This document shows, piece by piece, positions 13,632 to 18,842 of a stretch of 18,842 bases of DNA (its first letter is position 1; each line of letters begins with the position of its first letter). The notes beneath the pieces were generated by a model. The model worked only from the letters and a program-made list of their open reading frames with translations. It searched no databases and was not told the DNA's origin. Location of the stretch: contig CAAEUQ010000176.1 of assembly GCA_900759005.1 (NCBI GenBank), forward strand, positions 1-18,842, in the 5' to 3' direction. A program made the translations under genes and the position numbers. The DNA comes from Clostridia bacterium (lineage in GTDB: Bacteria; Bacillota; Clostridia; Christensenellales; Aristaeellaceae).

Positions 13632-14297
13632 ATGAAGAAAGTTCGAATCCGTTCCGCCGTTCCGATTTATATGGCGGCGGCGGTATGGCTGATCGTCGGG
13701 CTGGTCGCGCCCGGAATGCTTTTGAAGGCGGGCACGCTGATCGCGACAATTCTTTTGTCTGCGGGCGCGTATTTCGCCGGAACAAAGATATTCAAGGATA
13801 AGGTTGTCGAGGTGCGCGAGCCGGTCTCCACAGGGAATGTCGAAATTGATAAGCAGATCGCCGAAAGCCGCAAATCGCTCGAATCGCTTACCGTATACGA
13901 TGCGAAAATTCCCGATCCTGAAATCAGTCGGCAGCTTGAACGGATGCACGCATCCGGTACGGCGATTCTCGACGCGCTCGAGCGCAATCCCAGCCAGGCG
14001 CAGCAGGTACGCAGGTTTATGAATTACTATCTGCCGACGCTTTCAAAGATCATGGCGAATTACGTGATCCTGAACGATTCTTCAGCGAAGGGCGAAAATA
14101 TCCGCGCGGCGATGCAGTCGGTGGAAAACAGCCTCGGCATGATTGCTGACGCGTTTGACAAGCAGCTCGACAGCCTTTATCGCGATCAGGCGTTCGATAT
14201 GGATGCGGAGGTTACGGTGCTGGAAACCGTCCTGAAAAGCGAAGGACTTGCGGGCAACCGCGATTTTGAAAACAAGACGCAAGAGACTGGCATATAA
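13632..14297 (+). CDS. xpaC: XpaC-like membrane protein
   Basis: 221 residues. Two hydrophobic segments (about 10-29 and 32-52) form an N-terminal hairpin, followed by a soluble helical domain: VEIDKQIAESRKSLESL, SRQLERMHASGTAILDAL, RRFMNYYLPTLSKIMANYV and SVENSLGMIADAFDKQLDSL. This matches the XpaC family, named for hydrolysis of 5-bromo-4-chloroindolyl phosphate in Bacillus, though its true function is unknown. XpaC genes are commonly followed by telA, as here. The ATG at 13632 is preferred because AGGTG lies 6 bases before it; GTG at 13623 and ATG at 13626 in the same frame overlap that site. It is the first gene of a four-gene operon. Confidence 0.82.
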   Translation: MKKVRIRSAVPIYMAAAVWLIVGLVAPGMLLKAGTLIATILLSAGAYFAGTKIFKDKVVEVREPVSTGNVEIDKQIAESRKSLESLTVYDAKIPDPEISRQLERMHASGTAILDALERNPSQAQQVRRFMNYYLPTLSKIMANYVILNDSSAKGENIRAAMQSVENSLGMIADAFDKQLDSLYRDQAFDMDAEVTVLETVLKSEGLAGNRDFENKTQETGI

Positions 14298-14315
14298 ATA
14301 AGGAGGATGAATCTC

Positions 14316-15467
14316 ATGGCCGATGAAATCAAGCTTACGCTGAATCCCACTCTGGAAGAGCCGCAGGCGGCGACCGCCGCAGCGTTTGAAACCGCCCAGC
14401 AGCAGGCGGAGGAGAAGGTCGAGAAGGACGTTCAGTCCACGCAGACGTTTACGCCCGAAGAGCAGAAGATGATCGACGATTTCTCCAAGCAGATCAACAT
14501 TCTGGATACGAACCTCGTGTTCTCCTACGGCGCGGCGGCGCAGCAGGGCATTTCGCAGTTCTCGGATTCGGCGCTGAAAAACGTTCAGACCCACGATCTG
14601 GATCAGGTGGGCGATATGATTGGCGACCTCGTGGTCGAGTTGCGCGGCTTTGATACAGACGACGAGGAAAACAAGGGCTTCCTCGGATTTTTTAAGCGCA
14701 AGAGCCAGTCGCTCGCAGCGATGAAGGCTCGCTATTCCAACGTCGAAACCAACGTCAACAAGATCTGCGAAAGCCTTGAAAAGCATCAGATTCAGCTGTT
14801 GAAGGACATCGCGATGCTCGATAAGCTCTATGATCAGAACCTGATGTATTTTAAGGAGCTGTCCATGTATATCGCCGCGGGCAAGCAGCGTCTGGAGACG
14901 TTCCGCGCAAACGAAGTCAAAGCCGCGTACGATAAGGCGGAGCAGTCGAAGCTGCCCGAGGATGCACAGGCGGCAAAGGATCTGTCCGACAAGGCGGATC
15001 GCTTTGAAAAGAAGCTCTACGACCTCGAGCTTACGCGCAACATTTCCATTCAGATGGCGCCGCAGATTCGCCTGATTCAGTCCAGCAATCAGCTGATGGC
15101 GGAGAAGATTCAGACTTCGCTGATCAATACGATTCCGCTTTGGAAGAATCAGATGGTGCTCGCACTCGGCATTGCGCACACGCAGGAAGCGATGGAAGCG
15201 CAGCGCGCGGTGAACGATCTGACGAACGACCTGCTGCGCAAGAACGCCGAAAAGATGCACATGGCGACTGTTGAAAGCGCAAAGGAAGCAGAGCGCGGTA
15301 TCGTGGATATCGAAACGCTCAAGCAGACGAATCAGCAGCTGATCAATACCATGGACGAAGTGCTCGCCATCCAGCAGCAGGGCAGAGAAAAGCGCAAGGC
15401 TGCGGAAGCGGAGCTGGCGACCATCGAAGACGAGCTGCGCAAGAAGATGCTTGAGGTTCGCAAGTGA
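14316..15467 (+). CDS. telA: TelA-like toxic anion resistance protein
   Basis: 383 residues, predicted largely alpha-helical with coiled-coil-like stretches. It matches the TelA/YceH family: FTPEEQKMIDDFSKQINILD, VFSYGAAAQQGISQFSDSAL, FLGFFKRKSQSLAAMKARYS, VNKICESLEKHQIQLLKDIA, LDKLYDQNLMYFKELSMYI and PQIRLIQSSNQLMAEKIQTS are typical blocks. Relatives were linked to tellurite resistance and to envelope stress (cationic antimicrobials, lantibiotics), but the biochemical role is not established. AGGAGG lies 9 bases before the ATG at 14316; another ATG at 14307 directly abuts AGGAGG and is too close. The gap to xpaC is 18 bases, consistent with co-transcription. Confidence 0.88.
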   Translation: MADEIKLTLNPTLEEPQAATAAAFETAQQQAEEKVEKDVQSTQTFTPEEQKMIDDFSKQINILDTNLVFSYGAAAQQGISQFSDSALKNVQTHDLDQVGDMIGDLVVELRGFDTDDEENKGFLGFFKRKSQSLAAMKARYSNVETNVNKICESLEKHQIQLLKDIAMLDKLYDQNLMYFKELSMYIAAGKQRLETFRANEVKAAYDKAEQSKLPEDAQAAKDLSDKADRFEKKLYDLELTRNISIQMAPQIRLIQSSNQLMAEKIQTSLINTIPLWKNQMVLALGIAHTQEAMEAQRAVNDLTNDLLRKNAEKMHMATVESAKEAERGIVDIETLKQTNQQLINTMDEVLAIQQQGREKRKAAEAELATIEDELRKKMLEVRK

Positions 15468-15493
15468 TTGCGTTGTTGTAAGGAGGAACAGGG

Positions 15494-16051
15494 TTGAAAC
15501 TCTTGGAAAGCCGGCGGTTTGCTGCGGGCGTGCTGGCGGTGTGCGCGGTCGGAAGCGTGTTCGGACTCGGCGGCGCGCATCTTTCGCGCGAACGGCAGAA
15601 CGCCATGAATGTCTTTACGGTCGGAACGGACACATCGTTTTCAACGACCATGAGCGTAGACGCATATCTGAAAAACAGCGCCGATTACGCGCGCACGATG
15701 ATCGAGGAATACCGTTTGCGCGCGGGCTCCGAATGGGAGGGACAGACGCGCGTTCAATCGGAGATGGCTTCGATCGTTTCCGGTTCGCCCAGCGACCGTC
15801 TGAGCGATTACCTGAGCCTCGTTTCGGACGTTGAATCGCTGTATACCGATTTCCATGCCGCCGTTCCGGACGACGCGGCCGCGCTCGATTTCGACAAGGC
15901 GTATAAGGGGTTCAAATCGGAAAACAGCAAAATCGGTTACGACGAATACCATTCGCTTGCGCGCAATTTCAATTCGGATGCGTCCGGCTTTCCTGCAAGC
16001 GCGGTTGCAGGGCTGTGGAATCTGTCCGACCTGGATCCGTTTGATCTATAA
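15494..16051 (+). CDS. LemA-like membrane-anchored protein
   Basis: 185 residues starting from TTG, supported by AGGAGG 7 bases upstream. An N-terminal hydrophobic segment (about 9-28) anchors an outside helical domain: VDAYLKNSADYARTMIEEY, SDRLSDYLSLVSDVESLY and DEYHSLARNFNSDASGFPAS. The C-terminal pattern YHSLARNFNSDASGFPAS...LDPFDL resembles the LemA signature (YN followed by FP and a terminal aromatic-rich motif), although overall similarity is weak. LemA proteins frequently sit beside TPM-domain genes, which is exactly the arrangement here, so the placement supports the call. The stop codon overlaps the ribosome binding site of the next gene, indicating translational coupling. Function unknown. 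Confidence 0.6.
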   Translation: MKLLESRRFAAGVLAVCAVGSVFGLGGAHLSRERQNAMNVFTVGTDTSFSTTMSVDAYLKNSADYARTMIEEYRLRAGSEWEGQTRVQSEMASIVSGSPSDRLSDYLSLVSDVESLYTDFHAAVPDDAAALDFDKAYKGFKSENSKIGYDEYHSLARNFNSDASGFPASAVAGLWNLSDLDPFDL

Positions 16052-16060
16052 GGAGTGAAA

Positions 16061-17044
16061 ATGAAAAACAGAATCATGCGCGCAACGGCGATCGCGCTGG
16101 CGCTGCTGTTCATTGCCGTTTCCGCGCTTGCGGAAATCCCGAAGCCGAGTGACGATTTCTGGTATCTGGATTCGGCAAACGTGCTTTCATCGGAAACGGA
16201 GGGCGAGATTTTCTTCGCCAACCAGAGTCTGTACAATTCGTCCGGCGCGGAAATCGTGGTCGTTTGCGTGGATACGACGGGCAATCTGAGCACGCAGGAC
16301 TATGCTTACGAGCTGTTTACAAACTGGAATATCGGAAAGGACAGCTATCTCGGAATGCTTCTCGTGATGGCGATCGACGATGACGATTACTATTCCATGC
16401 TCGGCACACGCCTTGAAACGCTGATTTCTGCCGGCGATCTGGATGAAATGCTGAAAACGTATCTTGAACCCGATTTTGCCGCGAAGGATTACGATGCCGG
16501 CGCGCGGAAGTTCTTTGAAGCCGCGTATACCCGCGTTTGCAGCGAGCTGAATCTGAATTTGAACGTCGAGGACGCGAAGCGCAAAGCAAGCGACTACATT
16601 CAAAAGCATACGACGGCGGACATGACCGCCGTGCGCAGCGAACATGAAACTGTTCCGGAAGAAAGATTCGAGGACAGGGAAGGAGGCTCGCTGATGTCGT
16701 ATATTATTGTCATTGTCATTCTTTTGATTGTTCTTGGCAGCGTGTCTCGCGGTGCGCGCAGGCGGCGAATGTACCGCCATCCGCCGATCATTATCCCGCC
16801 GATGGGACCACGCCCGCACAGGAATCCGCCACCGCCGCCGATGGGCGGATTCGGCGGAAGACCTCCGATGGGCGGCCGACCTCCGAGACATGATTCTTCG
16901 CCGAGAAGAGGAGGCTTTTCGGGCGGTTTTTCCGGCGGCAGAAGCGGCGGTTTTTCAGGCGGTTTCGGCGGCGCATCCCGTCATTCGGGCGGCGGCGGAC
17001 ATGGTCCGGTCACGCGCGGCGGCGGCGCCGGACGTGGAAGATAA
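16061..17044 (+). CDS. TPM-domain membrane protein with Pro/Gly-rich tail
   Basis: 327 residues. A signal peptide (about 1-24, ending SALAE) is followed by an extracellular TPM domain (about 30-180): WYLDSANVLSSETEGEI, SSGAEIVVVCVDTTG, YAYELFTNWNIGKDSYLGML and ISAGDLDEMLKTYL. A transmembrane segment follows at about 212-227, then a basic stretch GARRRRMYR. The 85-residue tail is Pro-rich (PPIIIPPMGPRP, NPPPPPMGG) and then Gly/Ser/Arg-rich, ending GGGAGRGR; such Gly-rich tails are common in this family. TPM proteins are implicated in photosystem repair or phosphatase activity in plants and are uncharacterised in most bacteria. The ATG at 16061 uses AGGAG that overlaps the previous stop codon; a GTG two codons upstream lies within that site. 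Confidence 0.87.
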   Translation: MKNRIMRATAIALALLFIAVSALAEIPKPSDDFWYLDSANVLSSETEGEIFFANQSLYNSSGAEIVVVCVDTTGNLSTQDYAYELFTNWNIGKDSYLGMLLVMAIDDDDYYSMLGTRLETLISAGDLDEMLKTYLEPDFAAKDYDAGARKFFEAAYTRVCSELNLNLNVEDAKRKASDYIQKHTTADMTAVRSEHETVPEERFEDREGGSLMSYIIVIVILLIVLGSVSRGARRRRMYRHPPIIIPPMGPRPHRNPPPPPMGGFGGRPPMGGRPPRHDSSPRRGGFSGGFSGGRSGGFSGGFGGASRHSGGGGHGPVTRGGGAGRGR

Positions 17045-17051
17045 CATTAGG

Positions 17052-17082
17052 CGAACGGAGTATTGCGCTCCGTTCGTCTTTT
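17052..17082 (+). terminator. intrinsic terminator of the XpaC-TPM operon
   Basis: CGAACGGAG (17052-17060) pairs with CTCCGTTCG (17068-17076), loop of 7, followed by TCTTTTG. It starts a few bases after the TPM gene stop. Confidence 0.85.
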
Positions 17083-17117
17083 GATGTTAATTAGCAATTG
17101 AGAAAAACGCAAATTTT

Positions 17118-17132
17118 CTGAAAACGATACCA
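17118..17132 (+). promoter_or_regulatory. cre-like catabolite control site
   Basis: CTGAAAACGATACCA fits the CcpA-site consensus WTGNAANCGNWNNCW at every defined position except the first. It occupies the -35 region of the dehydrogenase promoter, where CcpA binding would repress. Basis: pattern match plus plausible context (sugar phosphate metabolism). Confidence 0.5.
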
Positions 17133-17147
17133 AATTTTTGCGGAGTG

Positions 17148-17156
17148 TGATATAAT
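17148..17156 (+). promoter_or_regulatory. extended -10 promoter of the dehydrogenase gene
   Basis: TGA-TATAAT with TG at 17148-17149 and a perfect -10 box at 17151-17156. No good -35 hexamer is present, in line with an extended -10 promoter. The leader to the start codon is about 70 bases. Confidence 0.7.
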
Positions 17157-17231
17157 ATCATCAGGGTGGAATGGTCTGAAAACCTTTCGCAAAAACGCAA
17201 TCGCAACATTCATTTTAAGGAGGGTGTCCAT

Positions 17232-18488
17232 ATGTTAACCAAGGCCGTTCGCATGTACGGAGAAAATGATCTGCGTCTGGATACGTTCGAGCTTCCCGAG
17301 ATTCATGATGATGAGATTCTCGTGAAGATTATTTCTGATTCTGTATGTATGTCCAGCTATAAGGCTGCGATTCAGGGCTCGAAGCATAAGCGCGTTCCGG
17401 AGAACATCGCGGAGCATCCGGCGATCATCGGTCATGAATTCTGCGGCGTGATCGAAAAGGTCGGCGCGAAGTGGGCGGACAAGTTCGCGCCCGGCAAAAA
17501 ATTCACCATTCAGCCTGCGATTTCGTATCACGGAACGCTGATGACCCCCGGCTATGCGTTCGAATACTGCGGCGGCGATGCGCAGCACGCGGTTCTGATT
17601 CCCGAGATCATGGAACAGGATTGCCTGCTCGAGTACCGCGCGAAGGAATTCTTCTATGGTTCGCTTTCCGAGCCGCTCAGCTGCATCATCGGCACCTTCC
17701 ATGCACAGTATCACACTAAGCCCGGCTGCTATCATCATGAGATGGGTATTCGCGAGGGCGGCAACATGGCGATTCTTGCCGGTGCAGGTCCGATGGGTCT
17801 TGGCGCGATCGATTATGCGATTCACTGCGATCGCAGACCCGGTCTGCTGGTTGTGACGGATATCGATCAGGCGCGTCTGGATCGCGCCGCGTCGATCTAT
17901 ACGGTCGAAGACGCGGCGAAGCACGGTGTAAAGCTCGTGTACGCAAACACCCGCGAGAACGCGGTTGAAATGCTGATGGGTCTGACCGACGGCAAGGGCT
18001 ACGACGACGTACTCGTATTCGCGCCTGTTCCCGCAGTTATCGAGCAGGCGGACGCGGTGCTGGCGTTCGATGGGTGCCTGAATTTCTTCGCGGGCCCGAC
18101 GAATCCGGCGCTCAGCGCGAACTTCAACTTCTATAATGTCCATTACGCGGCGCATCATCTGGTCGGCACGTCCGGCGGCAATACCGATGATATGCGCGAG
18201 GCGCTGCACATGATCGCCGAGGGCAAGCTGAATCCCGCGGGCATGATTACGCACGTCGGCGGACTGAATGCCGTTGTTGAAACCACGCTGAATCTCCCGA
18301 AGATTCCCGGCGGCAAGAAGCTGATCTACACCAACATCAATATGGAACTGACTGCGATCGACGATTTCGCGAAAAAGGGTGAAACCGACCCGATGTTCAA
18401 GAAGCTCGCCGAAATTTGCAGCAAAAATAACAATCTCTGGTGCGGAGAGGCAGAAGCGTATCTGCTCGAACACGCGCCGAAGATCTAA
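17232..18488 (+). CDS. zinc-binding alcohol dehydrogenase, L-sorbose-1-phosphate reductase-like
   Basis: 418-residue medium-chain dehydrogenase. The N-terminal catalytic domain has Zn ligands C39 (in SVCMSSYK) and H68-E69 (in IIGHEFCG), plus SEPLSC with E147. The Rossmann domain carries GAGPMGLG (184-191) and the strand-end acid in VVTDID. Blocks such as KKVGAKWADKF-type spacing, GAIDYAIHCDRRPGLLVVTD, FDGCLNFFAGPTNP and GTSGGNTDDM are those I associate with L-sorbose 1-phosphate reductase (SorE-type), which converts sorbose-1-phosphate to glucitol-6-phosphate with a nicotinamide cofactor. The true substrate could be another sugar phosphate or polyol, since no phosphotransferase genes lie nearby in the window. 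AGGAGG sits 8 bases before the ATG. A cre-like site in the promoter suggests glucose repression. Confidence 0.83.
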   Translation: MLTKAVRMYGENDLRLDTFELPEIHDDEILVKIISDSVCMSSYKAAIQGSKHKRVPENIAEHPAIIGHEFCGVIEKVGAKWADKFAPGKKFTIQPAISYHGTLMTPGYAFEYCGGDAQHAVLIPEIMEQDCLLEYRAKEFFYGSLSEPLSCIIGTFHAQYHTKPGCYHHEMGIREGGNMAILAGAGPMGLGAIDYAIHCDRRPGLLVVTDIDQARLDRAASIYTVEDAAKHGVKLVYANTRENAVEMLMGLTDGKGYDDVLVFAPVPAVIEQADAVLAFDGCLNFFAGPTNPALSANFNFYNVHYAAHHLVGTSGGNTDDMREALHMIAEGKLNPAGMITHVGGLNAVVETTLNLPKIPGGKKLIYTNINMELTAIDDFAKKGETDPMFKKLAEICSKNNNLWCGEAEAYLLEHAPKI

Positions 18489-18502
18489 AGAACAAACTGA
18501 AA

Positions 18503-18530
18503 GCGACCCGAGAAATCTCGAGTCGCGGTT
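18503..18530 (+). terminator. first hairpin after the dehydrogenase gene
   Basis: GCGAC (18503-18507) pairs with GTCGC (18522-18526); after a C-A mismatch CGAG pairs with CTCG around the loop AAAT. The tail GGTTTG is T-poor, so it acts weakly if at all alone. Confidence 0.45.
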
Positions 18531-18546
18531 TGAAAATCGAAAAATG

Positions 18547-18580
18547 AGCGCCTGAAACCGCCATGGTCTCAGGCGCTTTT
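18547..18580. terminator. terminator between dehydrogenase and broken GNAT gene
   Basis: AGCGCCTGA (18547-18555) pairs with TCAGGCGCT (18569-18577), with further ACC/GGT pairing in the loop, followed by TTT. It faces the plus-strand dehydrogenase and is directly downstream of the minus-strand GNAT fragment. Confidence 0.75.
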
Positions 18581-18581
18581 G

Positions 18582-18755
18582 CTATTCGGTGATTGCGATT
18601 GAAAGCCCAATGCCCAGTTTCAAATCAAAACCGAGTGCGGAATACATCGCTTCGTCGCATGGCGCACAGCAGACGTTCAGTCCCGCGATACCATTTTTCG
18701 CACACCATTCGCGCGCTGCGGAAACGAGCATTCGGGCGATTCCCTGTCTGTAGCC
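18582..18755 (-). pseudogene. C-terminal fragment of a GNAT acetyltransferase
   Basis: 57 codons ending at TAG (18584-18582). The encoded GYRQGIARMLVSAAREW is a GNAT motif A with its acetyl-CoA loop, and DEAMYSALGFDLKLG is motif B. Everything N-terminal to motif A is missing: the codon before GYRQG is an in-frame TAA (18758-18756), and upstream sequence in no frame continues the expected strands. A normal GNAT has about 80-100 residues before this point. An internal ATG would only give a domain half. The gene is therefore interrupted at about 18756, by an insertion or deletion or by an assembly join. Confidence 0.7.
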
Positions 18756-18842
18756 TTACAATAGAAGTGAGACCGAGAAGAGATAGAAAAAAGCGATTGA
18801 AACCGTTAGAATAAAGTCACCACACCGCATCCAACGAAAGGA
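18756..18842. other. compositionally distinct end segment after the broken gene
   Basis: These last 87 bases are visibly richer in A and poorer in GCG-type triplets than the rest of the window, and carry no recognised coding sequence. They end with a ribosome-binding-like GAAAGGA, so a plus-strand gene could begin just outside. The segment may be the edge of a mobile element, but no terminal repeat or transposase can be seen. Confidence 0.4.

Noticed and set aside
14082..15260. 392-codon antisense open frame opposite xpaC and telA
   Set aside because: Low-complexity Leu/Arg/His-rich product typical of a shadow frame; no start signal; the sense genes are well supported.
16790..17040. Gly/Pro-rich repetitive sequence as a DNA repeat or CRISPR-like array
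   Set aside because: It is in-frame low-complexity coding sequence of the TPM protein, with irregular units.
17235..18473. 412-codon antisense open frame opposite the dehydrogenase
   Set aside because: Shadow of the strongly biased sense gene, no domain signature.

Overview
The window is chromosomal DNA from a GC-rich member of the Bacillota, most likely a clostridial lineage. This rests on a TmcAL (YlbM-type) tRNA-modifying ligase, strong AGGAGG ribosome binding sites, clear sigma-A promoters, an XpaC/TelA pair, a cre-like site and Gram-positive style secreted proteins. Genes are compact, on both strands, and mostly housekeeping. Strong codon bias produces many long antisense open frames, which are not listed as genes.

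Layout. 1-699: 3' part of a SAM-dependent methyltransferase, sharing a convergent terminator (701-740) with a thymidine kinase fused to a GNAT acetyltransferase (744-1736, minus). From the divergent region with a near-consensus promoter runs tmcAL (1870-3042). Then come a PucR/CdaR-type regulator (3242-4312) and a membrane-anchored S41 C-terminal processing protease (4399-5622). On the minus strand lie a GNAT acetyltransferase (5712-6149) and an EF-G paralogue (6309-8390). Plus-strand secreted genes follow: a CAP-domain protein with an Ig-like tail (8600-9829) and a WG-repeat-like protein (9882-11279).

11280-11900 is the most interesting non-coding stretch. On the minus strand it holds tRNA-Pro(GGG) with a perfect consensus promoter and its own terminator. 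Downstream is a second consensus promoter (TTGACA-N17-TATACT) that drives about 320 nt with no convincing protein but several nested helices, including a perfect 14-bp long-range helix, and ends in an 11-bp hairpin. I recognise no known RNA family in it; it is my main candidate for an undescribed element.

11936-12700 (minus) is an inositol-monophosphatase-family enzyme, divergent from exonuclease III (12790-13569). An apparent four-gene operon follows (13632-17044): XpaC-like, TelA-like, LemA-like and TPM-domain proteins, all probably envelope associated, with a promoter in front and a terminator behind. Next is a sorbose-1-phosphate-reductase-like zinc dehydrogenase (17232-18488) behind an extended -10 promoter and a cre-like site. 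The window ends in the C-terminal 57 codons of a GNAT gene whose upstream part is missing: at about 18756 the reading frame stops and the composition changes, suggesting an insertion, deletion or assembly join.
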